From positions 108,631,191 through 108,695,190 of the forward strand of contig CM063502.1 in the NCBI GenBank assembly GCA_032207245.1: a stretch of DNA of 64,000 nt, written 5' to 3'. Below the pieces are notes generated by a model, which had not been told where the DNA came from, searched no databases, and saw only the letters and a program-made list of their open reading frames with translations. Positions 12,240-26,287 of this stretch are shown one piece after another; the first letter of the stretch is position 1, and every line of letters starts with the position of its first letter. The position numbers were made by a program, and so were the translations under genes. Origin of the DNA: Pardosa pseudoannulata (taxonomy: Eukaryota; Arthropoda; Arachnida; Araneae; Lycosidae).

Positions 12240-13310
12240 TCGGTGGCATTGAGACGATTCGAAAATCTCAAAAATAGATTGTTCAGAAATCCTTCGATTT
12301 TTGAACAATATAGAACTGTTATAGAGGAACAGATAAAAGAAGGTATAGTTAAGGAATGTTCGCAAGAAACAAAGTCCTCATATTTCATGCCTCACAGAGA
12401 AGTAATTAAACCCACCGAAACTACTCGTTGTAGGATTGTGTATGACGCTAGCTCTTCTAGAGCTAAAGGCGTGAAATCACTAAACGAACTACTAGACATT
12501 GGAACTAGTCTAAATCCACCGGTATTAGACATAATTTTAAATTTCCGAAATTTGAAATTGCTTTTAACGGAGACATTGCCAAAGCCTTTTTGATGATAGA
12601 GATTTCGGAAGAGGACAGGGATTATTTGAAATTTATTTGGTTTGGAGATAACGGGCAAAATTATAAAATTTTGAGGTTTGCACGCCTCCCGTTCGGTCTT
12701 TGTTGTAGTCCCGCGATTTTAGCGATGGTAATTAAGTTTCACATTAAAAAATATCAAAATACGAATTCGGAGGTTTATACTATGTTAAATTCGTCGATGT
12801 ATGTCGATGATTTGTATTATGGGTGTGATATTGTTGAAGATGCATGTAGATTATCTTCAGACGCGGTTAATATCTTTAAAGAAGCTGGGATGAATCTGAG
12901 AAAATTAAAATCCAATTCAGAGGAGCTCAATTCGTTTTGGATGGAAAGGGGTTTTAATGTAGGAGAGTTGAAAGAGTCAAAAATGCTAGGCATGATCTGG
13001 ACCCCAAAAACGGACCAAATCAAACTGAACTGTGACAATTTTGACCGTATGCTTGAAGATACCCAGGCCGCAAAAAGAACAATTCTTCATACTGTGGCTA
13101 GTATTTACGATCCCATCGGAATAACGCAACCTTTCTTAATAAGGATGAAAATCCTGCTACAAAAAATATGGACTCTAGGTATAGATTGGGATGACACACT
13201 TCCATCAGGAATAGTCAGTGACTGGTTAAAATGGAAATCGGAGTTAATATCACTAAGAGCACTTGAAATTGACAGGAAATATTTTCATGATTTTGTAAAA
13301 ACCGAACTGA
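12240..13310 (+). pseudogene. BEL/Pao reverse transcriptase
   Basis: The first part (12243-12550) carries the YFMPHREVIKP and RIVYDAS blocks typical of BEL reverse transcriptases. A frameshift near 12550 separates it from the FNGDIAKAF block (catalytic Asp of motif A). The LPFGLCCSPA block follows, then MYVDDLYYG with the catalytic YVDD (about 12797-12822). Apart from the frameshift all core motifs are preserved. The RNase H domain follows in the same frame. Confidence 0.9.
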
Positions 13311-13918
13311 GTCTTCATTTGTTTGCTGACGCTAGCCCTAAAGCCTATGATGCGGTTGCTTATTTTCGATATTTGAAATCGAATGGTTCAATATCTACGA
13401 GCTTCATCACAGCTAAAGGTCGAGTGGCACCATTGAAATTACTAACTCTTCCACGTTTAGAGTTAATGGCCGCCTTAGTAGCGGCAAGGTTAGCAAAATA
13501 TTTGACTGGACTGTTTCCTGAACTGTGTGAACGAATATTCCTATGGAGTGATAGCCAAATTACTCTTCATTGGGTGAAAGGACATTCTAGAGATTGGAAG
13601 CCCTTTGTTTCTAATAGGGTATCTGAGATTCAATCACTTACCGACCCTAAATTGTGGTTCCATTGCAGCGGCAAAGAAAATCCCGCTGATTCATTATCCC
13701 GTGGGGAAAAGGCCTCAAATCTTGTCAAAAATTCTCTCTGGTTGCAGAGGCCAAGTTGGCTCAGTCAGGCTGAATGTAATTGGCCAATGAATCAACGAAG
13801 AGAGATGGATGAAAAAATGTTCACTCATGAAAGGCGATCACAAGCGGTTAATACCTGTCAGACTTTTGTCCAGAATTCACCATTGTTAGACTTGACGAAA
13901 TTTAGCAAATTGCTTTAA
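13311..13918 (+). pseudogene. BEL/Pao RNase H domain
   Basis: The acidic residues of RNase H are visible in order: LFADAS (about 13318), LPRLELMAA (about 13447), WSDSQITLHWVKG (about 13543) and NPADSLSRG (about 13680). This matches the D-E-D-D set. The frame stays open from the reverse transcriptase until TAA at 13916, which interrupts the linker to the integrase. Confidence 0.9.
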
Positions 13919-15386
13919 GTGTACAGAATTACCGCATATACTCTGAGATTTGTAAACAACATCAGGAAAAACTTAAAAAAGGTAACTGGCCCTTTAAGCT
14001 CGGATGAAATTCTGAATGCAGAACTCTACTGGGTGAGAGTGACTCAAAACCAACATTTTGGGAAAGAGATTTCAGATCTTTCCAATGATCATCCGCTAGA
14101 CAAGAAGTCGACTCTCTATTCTCTCAATCCCGAGCTGGACGAGTATGGCACTTTACGTCTCAAAGGGAGACTTCAGTTCTCTAATTTAGACGTTAAAGTA
14201 AAACATCCATGGGTATTACCTTACAAGGACAAGCTAAGTGAGCTTATAATCTTGGCTTGTCATGATAAAGTTCTACATTCTGGAGTAGAATCTACTCTAG
14301 CTCAAGCAAGCTAGAAATTTTGGATTGTGAAAGGTCGCCAGCTGGTGAAATCAACTTTGAACAAGTGTTTTGTGTGTAAAAGGTATAAGGTGCGATCTGG
14401 AACCCAGGACATAGCACCTTTGCTGCCTGAACGTGTCCTGCAGTCCCCTCCATTCTCGGTGACCGGGCTAGATTTTGCTGGTCCTTTCTTCATCAAAGAT
14501 AGCACTAACAAACATTATCTGCTTCTATTCACTAGTGCAACTACCCGTGCTCTGCATTTAGAACTAGTACCATCCATGAACACAGAACACTTTCTTCTAG
14601 CATTTAGGAAGTTCATATCTCGTAGAGGGCTCTGTCGAATTATATACTCCGACAATGCCAAAACATTTCGAAGTACAGAGTCTGAATTGAAAAGAGTATG
14701 GAGCTGTATTCTGCATCCTTCCGTAAAAAATGTATTTGCCTCCTATGGTATAAAGTGGAAATATATTGTTGAAAGAGGACCATGGTGGGGAGGGTTCTGG
14801 GAAAGGCACTTTAGGACCATTAAAAACTTGTTTAAGAAAAATAATTGGTCGGTCTAGTCTCACCTTTTTTGAGCTAGAAACTGTTTTCGTGGAAATAGAA
14901 GCGATGATTAATTCCAGGCCAATTACATATATAAATGATGATCCATCAGAACCCTCATCACTAAGTCAGTCTCATTTTTTAATAGGTAATAGGTTACTTT
15001 CACTTAAAGCTTCTAGAGTATACGAAGACGAGTTAACAGTATCTAGACAATTATTACGGAGAAAATATAAATATCAGCAAACGCTTCTAAATCATTTCTC
15101 GAATCGCTGGAGGAAAAGTTACTTGCTTAATTTAAGATCTGGAAATGTGTGTCCGAGTAAAAAATTGTATTGTGAATTTAAAACAGGTGACGTAGTTCTC
15201 TTGCATGATGATCGTCTCCCAAGGAACATGTGGATGATGGGTAAAATCATCGAAACTTATCCTGGCAGAGATGGTAAGATTAGATCCTGTATGATTAAAA
15301 CACAAGCAGGTAACTACAAGAGACCAGTGCAGTTGCTGTATAATCTGGAAGTAACTGACTTTTCAGTTTACACAACAATATTGTGA
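13919..15386 (+). pseudogene. BEL/Pao integrase
   Basis: An N-terminal zinc-binding-like region (HDKVLHSG at about 14260; CFVCKRYK at about 14370) is followed by the catalytic core with TGLDFAGPF (Asp, about 14462), IYSDNAKTF (Asp, about 14642) and PWWGGFWERHF (Glu, about 14780). An in-frame TAG at 14312 and a frameshift near 14845 break it. The C-terminal part in the shifted frame has INSRPITY and SHFLIGNRLLSL, common to BEL integrases. The last stop is at 15384-15386, about 235 bp before the 3' LTR. Confidence 0.9.
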
Positions 15387-15622
15387 ATTGCATGTTTAAT
15401 ACTATATTTCTAATTTTCTATGTTTTATTAATCAATGTTTCAGTTTCATTTATTATAGTTGTATTCATAACAGTACTTATATTTTTTAAGTGTATTTGTC
15501 TTTATTGATGTTAGCGTGTCTAGTGCATTTTGTATCAATGTGTAAATTACTTAAATTTTCATACTAATTTAGTTACTAGTGTACCCTATATGTGTGGACC
15601 CTGGAGGCCACAGGTGGGGAGC

Positions 15623-16100
<478 letters not shown>

Positions 16101-17165
16101 TATTTGTTTATATCTTTCAATATAAAATACGAAAAGTTGGTTAAAAAATTAAATAATTTTCGATCTATTGAGATTTAACTGAATAACTAAATTTACGCTC
16201 AAAACGGCCGCTCCCGGTACAATACCGCTGCGAAATGCACCCGCACACAATGTGTTAACTACGATTTGTGATAATAAGCTTTGTGAGTCTGTGTGTGTTA
16301 TATGCATGTGTAAGAGAGCACTCAAGGATATTTATTTGTAATCTGTACAGATAAATAAACATTCAAAATAAAATTAGAAAATTCTGTGCTCCTTCGAGAT
16401 TGAATTTTCTTACTTCGTTTAACCATTCCTGAATAAGTAGTAAAGAAGTAAATAAAAAAGCCTAGAGACTATTTCATTTTTTTCACGCCATATCCTTTCT
16501 TTAGAGTCTGAAAAGAATTTAAGTGTCTTCATCTCAATCAATTTCTTGAGCAGCAAAATATTTCGCATTCCTTTCAATCGGCTGTCTTTATAACAGTAGA
16601 TTTACTAAATTTGTCTAAAATGAGAACCTTTCATAAACTTTCAGTGTCGCAAAAGGAGTTAATATGGCATTTATGATATCACTTCCCTCGTCGTCTTTCG
16701 GAGAAATACTTCATTTCGAAAACTACGCAATATTAAATTACCTATTTCCAAGTGATGATTGTGTTTAGGAAGTATAAAGTTGTCGAAATATAACCTTATT
16801 CGTCTCTATGACACAAATGCAAGATAGCGTTCAAAATTAACCTCCGCAGCGTTTATATTCGAAAATAAATAACTTTATCGCTGCAGTCATATGTAACAGA
16901 ATGAACCATTAAGAACCATTAATTATGTCCTTTCATACCTTTAAACTGGAAACAGAGATATTTGTTTCCAGAGGAAGGTTAGTGTTAAAATATTGTTTAA
17001 GGAACTTTAGTATAAATTTGTTTGCAGCTTAGTTTAAAATCTTTTTTATTTACTACTTTAAGTATAATATTCTAGCTATTTTTCAGGTGTTTATTTCATT
17101 TTAATGCCTTAAAATCTTAGTAATTCCCAGATTACATAAAATAAACAAGTGTATTAAAAATTATG
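16101..17165. other. AT-rich DNA, possible TTAA-element end
   Basis: No gene was recognised. A GC-richer patch at about 16200-16260 ends ACACAATGTG followed by TTAA. Read on the minus strand it starts TTAACACATTGTGTGCGGG, like the end of a piggyBac-type element, but no partner end was found. Confidence 0.35.
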
Positions 17166-17173
17166 TTTTATAA

Positions 17174-17685
17174 CAGGTTTCTTAAATTTTGGTGTGGGGA
17201 CCCAATAATGTTTGCAAAAATTTTATGTGGACTGCATAAACATTGCGGAAATCCGACACACGCGTGAGTAAAACTGTCAGTTTCTTCACTTGTGCTGTAA
17301 TATACTATTGCAGTTCTAGATCATTAATACTAATTTCACATTTTAAGACATAAAAACAATAACTAAAAATTTTAAATAAGTAACAAAGTTAAAAATATAA
17401 TACAACAATAAAAATGAATTGAATTACTTGGGTAAACTAAAACATTAACGACAGTCTGTCAAGAAATTAAAATGAACGTTTCCAATATCAGAAAAAAATG
17501 CATTGAATAGTTTTTCTCTGTCTGTATTGCCTTTAGTTTCAGATGCATTGTGTAAAAATATCTGGTATTGTAAAAATTTATAATGAGTTAAATAAATATC
17601 AAAATTGCCAAAAAAAATTTGAATACCCCTGTTGCATCTCCTACGAACTCAACTGGGGTCGCGACCCATAGTTTAAGAAACTCAA
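17174..17685. mobile_element. Nonautonomous hAT element
   Basis: The 512-bp segment begins CAGGTTTCTTAAATTTTGG. Its right end, read on the other strand, begins GAGTTTCTTAAACTATGGG followed by TCGCGACCCC, a terminal style well known from hAT elements. The flanks TTTTATAA (17166-17173) and TTCTATAA (17686-17693) match at 7 of 8 positions, as expected for the 8-bp hAT target duplication. No transposase remains, so it depends on another copy. Confidence 0.7.
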
Positions 17686-17764
17686 TTCTATAAATTTATA
17701 AAAAAATGTCTGCCTTCAGTTTTAGTCTGAATGTGAACTGATATAAGTATTTTACATCGCATGT

Positions 17765-17943
17765 TGCCGAACAATGGCCGAATGGTAGAGAAATTCTCTC
17801 CGGTACCGGAGTTTGCGGGTTGAATCCCGCTGTTGGCAGGGATGCTCGTAGCCGTTCGGAATCGGCATTAAGCAATAGGTCCCGGTCTCATTATCCGTCG
17901 TGTAGCAAAACAGTAGACCGTAGTGCTACAAACCAAACCAAAA
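17765..17943 (+). repeat. tRNA-derived SINE, copy 1
   Basis: The tRNA-like head has an A box (TGGCCGAATGG) and a B box (GGTTGAATCC). It is followed by the family body (GCCGTTCGGAATCGGC, AATAGGTCCCGGTCTCATTA) and a tail CCAAACCAAAC. Likely target duplications ACATCGCATGT (17754) and ACATAGCATGT (17944) differ at one position. It is not a tRNA gene: the head does not fold to a complete cloverleaf and the body is family-specific. Confidence 0.85.
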
Positions 17944-18390
17944 CATAGCATGTAAGAAGAGATTAATTTATGTTGATTGATTTCAACTGAACCTTGGTTA
18001 TTGCGAAATATGTTGCATAAATTTATGGTCACTACGATTGTTGTTAGCGTACTCAAGCTGTACCAATACCTAAATCGTACCGCTGCCAACATTTTAATTA
18101 TATAGCCAGAAAGAGCACATCTAGTGAAGTGGTGTATGCTTTTTGTCAGTCACATTTTTTTCAACTAGGTGATCACCAAAAAACATCCGCTCTACATAGA
18201 TGTCGCTAGAAAGTAAGTTTTTGCTGCCCTTTTTTAAAAATTGTTACGCATATTAGGAACTTTCGTAATTATAAGATATGTTGGTGCACATTTCTTTTTG
18301 GGTATTCATTCTGTATTAATTAAGAATATATTTGGTTAAAACAACGCTTTGATGCAATCAATATTCCAGTAGATCCAATTGTAGATTTAA

Positions 18391-18500
18391 GCATGACGTG
18401 GCACAAAAATGGCAAGTAAACACAGTACGAGATAACTCGTAGCTGGCGTCCTAGAAAAGAGCGAAATCTACGAGTTATCTCGTAGTTGGCAGTCAACTTG
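18391..18500 (-). mobile_element. Internally deleted TTAA MITE in mariner arm
   Basis: It lies between TTAA at 18387-18390 and TTAA at 18501-18504. The right end reads inward as CAAGTTGACTGCCAACTACG, matching the end of the larger copy at 19324-19630. It contains a strong hairpin made of CGAGATAACTCGTAG and CTACGAGTTATCTCG. The left boundary is less certain. Confidence 0.5.
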
Positions 18501-18676
18501 TTAAGAAAACACAAAATAATTTTGGGTCAAAATAACCAGTCCCGTTAGCTTCCCGTTAGCCCCAATTCAGTATAGTGTTAAGTGAAATTCACTTGATAGT
18601 TGAGCAGTTTCTAAAACATTAAAAAAGCATACAAAAAAGTATAGATCCAAGCTTTATCGCCAGTTATAATGCATTT
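18404..18676 (-). repeat. Left arm of inverted duplication
   Basis: This ~270-bp arm is the reverse complement, at roughly 85% identity by eye, of 19146-19417. It contains, from outside in, the TTAA MITE part and a piece of mariner transposase. The arms are separated by about 470 bp of AT-rich DNA with a GATA run. Confidence 0.85.
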
Positions 18677-19049
18677 GTAAGCTCCCATACTTTATTTATT
18701 TATTTGTATTTGTTATTTTCATCAAAAATATATACAATTTTCAATTTCTTTAAAAAATAAGAGCGTTTCTCACTAAAGTTTAATGGTATATAGAGATAGA
18801 TAGATAGATAGATATTAGCAGCTTTTTCCTATATACCACTGTGATCAAAAGAATAGGGAATGCTCCAAGCATATATGCTAAAAATGTCATTCATATCAGA
18901 GAATCTTTGCTTAGTGATAGTCATTTTAATGGTTAGAGATATTATGGAACAAGTTCCGATATCATTTGATTATATCATCCTATATCAACTTATATCATCC
19001 TATATCATTGTATCAAGCACTTCAATTAAGATCATTTAAGTTTGTAATG

Positions 19050-19320
19050 CATTACTTCTCGAATTGTTTCAAAAGCTTTGAATTTGTTTCGTAAATAACG
19101 TATTCAAGAGGCACAAGAGATGATTTCTCAAGGTGATTTCCTTTTAAAATGCATTATAACTGGCGATAAAGCTTGGATCTATGCTTTTTGATATGTTGTT
19201 TTAATGTTTTAGAAGTTGCTCAACAATCAAGTGAATGTTACTTAACACTATGCTGGATCGAGACTAACGGGAAACTAACGACACTAGTCATTTTCACCCA
19301 AAAATTATGTTGTGTCTTCT
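19050..19320 (+). pseudogene. Mariner transposase fragment
   Basis: Translation gives QEAQEMISQGDFLLKCIITGDKAW then IYA, matching the mariner block (F...ITGDE.WVY.YDPE), and soon after QQSSE, the conserved block after it. The first catalytic Asp lies in ITGDKAW (about 19157-19177). Stop codons flank the blocks, and the copy is cut by a MITE at 19320. The same fragment is present inverted in the left arm. Confidence 0.75.
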
Positions 19321-19417
19321 TAACACGTAGACTGCCAACTACGAGACAACTCGTAGATTGCGTTCTTTTTTGGGCCCCAAATACGAGTTATCTCGTACTG
19401 TGTTTATTTGCCATTTT
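19146..19417 (+). repeat. Right arm of inverted duplication
   Basis: Inverted partner of 18404-18676. It holds the mariner block followed by the left part of the TTAA MITE at 19324-19630. Because both arms contain mariner and MITE joined at the same point, the MITE had inserted before the duplication. Confidence 0.85.
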
Positions 19418-19630
19418 AGTGCAGCTATGAATAAACTCCTAGTATATCAGTGCTAATATCGATAGATGGCTTCTGGGAAAAGAGCAAAAAATCAATGCTC
19501 TTAAAAAATAAATAATTCAGGACTTTCTTGAATTTCTGTCCAGAAATTACAGTTTTTAATAATATAATGTAAGTAAATCAAATTGTCATTTTAGGCCAGA
19601 TTTCTGAAAATTGCCGTGGCATTCCACGTG
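19324..19630. mobile_element. TTAA-flanked MITE in mariner fragment
   Basis: A 307-bp insert between TTAA at 19320-19323 and 19631-19634. Its left end is CACGTAGACTGCCAACTACG and its right end reads inward as CACGTGGAATGCCACGGCAA. The TTAA duplication suggests a piggyBac-type nonautonomous element. A hairpin with TACGAGWYAHCTCGTA arms lies near the left end. No coding capacity. Confidence 0.6.
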
Positions 19631-19634
19631 TTAA

Positions 19635-20205
19635 CAGATTTTTTTTTTTCAGATAATAATAACAGAAATGATGTAATACACATTAAAATATATTTTCAAA
19701 ATTTATCCTCAGAAATATTTTTATAAAAATTTTTATATTATTTCTGTAATTACTATCTAAAAAAGAATAATTCTGTTAATATAACACAAAATGGTTTTTG
19801 GATTAAAATGACTCATCTAGTGTTAACACTGAAACAAAACCGAAAAGGCAGCGATAAAATTTCTCAAAACACATTAAAATATAGATTTTCAACAATAGTC
19901 ATTGTGTTGGGAAATCAGAATTTGTAATCAACAGAATAGACAGTCTATAAAGAATATTTAATTGTTTTGCGCTTTTTTGTGAAGCAATTCATCGAAAATG
20001 ACCTTAATTTTAAAATAACAAATGGATTTTGCACGGTGATAATAAGATCTCTCACAAAACAATTAGTATTTCGAAATTTTCGACAAAAAATAAAATCCAT
20101 TAAATATGACTCTACTCGCTTCGCATTCACCTGCCATGTCACTGTGTGACATTTATTAATTTCCAAATTTGAAAGTGCAGCTTCATGGTTACAGTTTTGG
20201 GTTTA
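19635..20205. other. AT-rich DNA without recognised gene
   Basis: Two short overlapping ORFs on opposite strands near 19945-20166 have no recognisable motif. Nothing else seen. Confidence 0.45.
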
Positions 20206-20210
20206 GTGAG

Positions 20211-20373
20211 GCAATAGAGCAATTTGTCGCAACATCACGAATTACTATAATGCCATTCCCATTCATTTTCATGTTTACAACAGCCAATAGACAAACAATA
20301 AACTATCCTTCCGTATGAAACTAAAGCCAGAATTGGCATAAATTTGAGATGTGACTTACTGCTTGAAATCGCC
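20211..20373 (-). repeat. Dispersed repeat, copy 1
   Basis: The reverse complement of this ~163-bp stretch matches 59150-59312 at roughly 85% by eye (shared blocks include CTGGCTTTAGTTTCA, GTCTATTGGCTGTTGTAAAC and GACAAATTGCTCTATTG). A third partial copy is at 38069-38113. The family is unnamed; no terminal repeats or target duplications were identified. Confidence 0.75.
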
Positions 20374-20488
20374 TTATACAAGAAAATTTGCTATGAACTC
20401 TGCAGGGTTTCACGAACACAATGTTTTGAGGATTCGAAAAAAGTTGGTATAAATGCATTTCTATTGAAAGAAATTAATTTGAAAGAAG

Positions 20489-20903
<415 letters not shown>

Positions 20904-21015
20904 TGTAACCTGTAGCCCAGTGGTCAATTTAGGTTAAGGGTTAAAAAGGGGAATGGAAAAAGACGCGTGAATTTTTACCCTTGATTTAAGTTTAGAAAAC
21001 CCCTGAAAATTTTCC

Positions 21016-21016
<1 letters not shown>

Positions 21017-21112
<96 letters not shown>
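21017..21112. repeat. (CA)n(TA)n microsatellite
   Basis: About 28 bp of CA repeat are followed by about 66 bp of TA repeat. It has the same composition as the 20492 tract, in inverted order. Confidence 0.95.
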
Positions 21113-21114
<2 letters not shown>

Positions 21115-23550
21115 CAGCTGATACCTTCTATTTTATGAAAATATTTCAGATACATTTTATTTATTGTAGTATATAATATAGCCAAGAAAACACAAGAGGC
21201 CAATGGGCCCGCTTCAAGACTGTCAGTTTGCCGGAAACTTCTATAAAGAAGGAAGTACATAAATCTAGACAGAGTGACTACATAATAAATATCTGAGTGT
21301 AGTAGCGGCAGACTGTGTAGCAGCAGATAGGAGGGGAGTGTGGAATTGGGAGAAAATCACTCCTACTGAGATTGATTAAAATCATACAGTTTACTTCAAG
21401 GTCAATCGAACTTGAGATATCTCGGGTCTCCTACACAGACACCAATGCATAGCCCAGATACATGTAATGAGCATCACCTTACCGGCGTACGAAACCGCAT
21501 ATTTTCATTGTATTCTGCTTACACTCGAGTAGTTTTTTTTTCTTTTATCTCCAATAAGGCATGCATACATGCATGTCCTTTTTTTCCCATTACGTCTGAT
21601 AGACCCGGGCCTAATACTGAAGAGTGCTTTTTCCCCAGATTATTTAGACTTACAGCTTTTTGATATTTTTATGTGGTATATTCCATTGTATGTATTTGTT
21701 CTTTTGTTGTTTCGCTTTGTACCTGTGAAAAAAGCATTTTTTGTGTTTTTTGTTATATGTGGTATATTACAAAGATCATTTTTTGTTTTCGATTAGTAAT
21801 TTTGTTGTTATATGTGTCTTAGTATTTATATTATATTGTTTTCTCAATTCCACAATCGGAAGCAGAAAGGATTCCAATTTTTTACTAAACCAAGATATTT
21901 TAGCGATTTAAACGAGCTCTTTACCTCCAATAAAAGAAATCTTGACTGCTTTATCTATGTAAACATTTAATGTTGTCCTTTCTACAGTTGTTTTTATATA
22001 CAATAGTATATTATGTGGTTATTGGTTTTATTTCTAACAGTACGTGTAATACCTATTATTTAATTTTCTGAAAATAAACAACATGCTGCTTACAAAGATT
22101 ACTTTTGTTTCCGATTAGTCATTTTTTTAAATAAAAGAGTGGAAACCTAGCTTACCTAGATTGTTTAAAATACAGCATAAGCCAGTACTATACAAAAGGA
22201 CATGGACTTAGGGCCTGGTCTAGGTTAAAATAGGCACTGCATACATGTGGAAATACCAAATAAAGCGTTTTTCTTTATATCGAATCACATATTCACACGA
22301 ATAGTCTTACATTTTAAAAAGATTATTAACATCATGCTGCCATAAAGGAACTTTAATTTCAGATCTATTTTTTATTACACATCTCAATTTTGTTTCAATT
22401 CTTTAATCAGCTATACTGTTCTACAATCATTTTTGTTACTCCAGAATGTGCTTTCTTGGATATATACGTACGTCTTAAGAAATTTTGAAAGTGTAATGAT
22501 TAACAATTTCAAGCACGTAACTGAATTTAAATAGTTTAAAATTTCAGGGAATACCCTTTACTTTAACGCCAGCTTCAAATTTTCTATTTTGAGTTACGCC
22601 TTGAAATTCTGTATGCTAGACATCTAAAGAAATTGCGCCAAATATGGTTCAGATGAATTCTTAAGTTGTTCATAATGATATCAAACCATATTTACATTTT
22701 TGGGGCATTTACTTCCAAATAATAAATCTTTAAAACTTTTACAAATTGCTCTTTCGTGAGAAGATAGATAATATATCGTTTCTATTTTATTCAAAAGAGC
22801 TAAAATATCATTCTAAGTATTTTTAAAATTATGATAAATAAGTAAAAGCATGTTATTAAAATATTACAAAATTTTTGCTATTAGCTCATTATATCTCACC
22901 CATTATTTCCACTGATTGTTTTGTAAATATGTTTATATTTAAATGATATTTATTAAAATCATTCTAAAAGTGTCATAAAAAAGGCCTAAATATAAACTCC
23001 GTTACAATTTTCTATACCATCATATTAAAATAAAAAATATGCACGCACTTAAAATATTTAAACCGCTAACTTTATTCTGGATGTTTTTGAAGCATTCCCC
23101 ATTTTTTTCAATAGAATATGTCATCTTTTAAAGTCATTAATCAAGATTCTTCCAAATCTTTTCCTGTACCTCAACACGTGACTCCTTCCTGAAAAGCGAG
23201 GCTTTAAAAGCCTAAAGATTCAACATTATTTATTTATATTTTTGAAAAATTTACCACCAGTCTCACTAACTCAGTATTGAAACCCTCGCAGATTTTTAAG
23301 GTCTTTTACCCACAGCTTTTTTCCAATTCAGAATATGTCTTTTAGGCAGTTATTTTGCTTCGGAACTTCACAGGAATAAAAAGTTTGATATAGAATTAAT
23401 CAGTGGGACATTATAGCAAGAGTTTGAGTGTTTTTTCTGGAATTTTCTGTTAATATGATAATCTACTATATGAAAATCTTCCTGAAACTATGCTATACTG
23501 TCAGACAAATTTTATTCACTTCCTCAGAATTTTTGTCCTTTATTAGGAAT
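21113..23550. other. AT-rich DNA without recognised gene
   Basis: Short overlapping ORFs at 21412-21796 show no family motif; a T-rich, Phe-rich reading suggests chance. The rest is ordinary AT-rich DNA. Confidence 0.45.
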
Positions 23551-23557
23551 TCATATA

Positions 23558-23708
23558 GCCTTTACTTTCGGTATTAGAGTACGCGGATTCAAAACCTGCT
23601 ACTGACATGGCTGTTTACAGTCGTTTGGAATCGGCTCTAAGCAGTAGGTCCTGGACTCAATTGCTCTAGTGTAGCAAAAGTTAAACTGTAGCAAACCAAA
23701 CCAAATGA
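23558..23708 (+). repeat. tRNA-derived SINE, copy 2 (5' truncated)
   Basis: It retains a decayed B box (GGATTCAAAACC), the body (CGTTTGGAATCGGC, AGCAGTAGGTCC) and the tail CAAACCAAACCAAA. It is clearly older than the other copies. The head before the B box is only partly recognisable. Confidence 0.75.
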
Positions 23709-24533
23709 AAACAAACTTCTTTTGTTAGACTAGTAAGAAGAGCTTATTACTTTACAATGTCATTACCTATAAATCCTCTAATATTTAAATGAATACAATA
23801 ATTTCATAGGAGGAAACTTGTATCAAAAATATTTCTTAATATTTGAATTTTACTTTTTAACCTACTGTAGACTTATTTTATGAGATATTACTGTAGCCAA
23901 AATTTAGTTTCAGGAGGGGGGGGGGTTACTCGAATTAGACTAAGCCCCATCCCTCCTCGATGTATAGACTATTTTTACCTAAAAGTATGAATTTTAGTTA
24001 GAAATTATATAAATTTAATATTAATGTTTAATCCCCTATATAATAATAGCATAAGTTATCTGTCCGTCTGTCCTCGACTTTATGAAGCGGTTGCACCTAT
24101 AATGGATAGAAGTATCCATGTTGGATTCTTGAGGAATTAGGGTTACCAAAATTCAAAGCCAGTAAAGTTTATCTTCTTCTGAACTATCGATACGATTCTA
24201 AAATAAATTAGTATAAATATGCTTCATATCACAGCAAAAAATACTGTCGTCTATAAAACGTTCGAAATCTCCCCTTCCCCCCCCCCTTTTTGAGCGTTTA
24301 ATGCTATTATTTCAAGCATTATTTTCCCCGGTTACAAGCAGCCGATTAAATTTATCAATTTATCACATAATAAATAGGTAAAAATAACATTTTTTAGCAT
24401 TATGACGTCATTCCTTTAACCATATGATTTAATCATTTCTTAATTCAAATTATTTAAATATCGTCTGCATTATTTTCATAATGTTTTATCCCCGAACTTA
24501 GATATTACGTAAATAATTTTCTTTTATATTTGG

Positions 24534-24698
24534 TTTGGTTTGGAGTGCTACGGTCTATTGTTTTGCACACGAGGGCTAATGAGACCGGGACCTACCGCTT
24601 AAAGCCGATTCCGAACGGCTACGAACATCCATGCCATAGTGGGATTCGAACCCACGAACTCCGGTTCCGAAGAGCAGTGCTCTACCATTCAGCCATCG
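24534..24698 (-). repeat. tRNA-derived SINE, copy 3
   Basis: Full copy on the minus strand, with the B box visible as GGGATTCGAACCC and the body CGGGACCTACCGCTTAAAGC. It has a perfect 13-bp target duplication, CTTTTATATTTGG, at 24521-24533 and 24699-24711. It inserted into the Helitron-like copy B, so it is younger than that element. Confidence 0.9.
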
Positions 24699-25063
24699 CT
24701 TTTATATTTGGCTTAAATAATAGTTTAGGTACATATGTAATGATTTTAAACTTAATCATCGATTATTTTTTGGTGCAATTTAAATTTTATCACCGGTATT
24801 AACAACAAATTCTGTCTACCTCCAGAGTGTAGTGGAAATGATAGTTTCATTCCTTTACTTCCATCACTTACTATGGAAAAATATTAGGAAGAACTTCACT
24901 ATCCTTTCGACGTAGCTAAGAAAACTTTGAATTGCCTTTCCAAATAAATTCAACTTGATTCTAAACTGCATTCCCAGTATAGAGAGACTTTAACCCTCTG
25001 ACTGCTCAATTTGTAAACCGACATCTCTTTAAAAAATTGAGTATTTTTTGTTGCATAGTTTAA

Positions 25064-25195
<132 letters not shown>

Positions 25196-25813
25196 ATATC
25201 AATATCTAAGCCCTAAAGCGTATTCCAAAATTATCTCTTTTCCCCATTCATTATTCTAGATCTTAATTTCTTCTCTTTATATTAACCATCTTTCCCAGCC
25301 ATCCAATTTAAACGAGGATGTTTTCATTCCTTCAGCCGAACCCCGAAATTCTTTCTATGATTCCCAAAACAGAAAATGATATAGCTGGCATTTTATAATG
25401 AGGATGCAATAACTCTCCCAGGAAAATTTGTAATGATCAGCAATAATGCTCCTCTGACACGCCACACTTTGCAGATGGCTCGAGTCAAAGGTTACTTTCT
25501 ATAAGCAATTAAAACACTTGCCTCAGCATTTTCCCACACACGGGTTTTAGCCGTCTCTCGCAGAAGGTTGGCATTACATTTACTGATATAGAGCGTTCTG
25601 ACTCCGTCAGGTTCAGACGTCTCTGGATTCTGTGCTATTTTTATCGGATGAAATAAAAGTTAAGTTCGGCCATGACAAATGATGTGTTTCTTTCTAACGG
25701 ACGGTTAGCGGACACTTGGCAGCCCAGTATGCCCGGGCTGAGGAAAATAATAGGGGCAATTTTAAAATGAGTTTTCAAGTGTAAAGTTCGGGGCCGGTTG
25801 GTCTCTGGACGAT

Positions 25814-26287
<474 letters not shown>

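Noticed and set aside
21412..21796. Overlapping 83- and 75-codon ORFs
   Set aside because: T-rich, hydrophobic by composition, no start context or domain.
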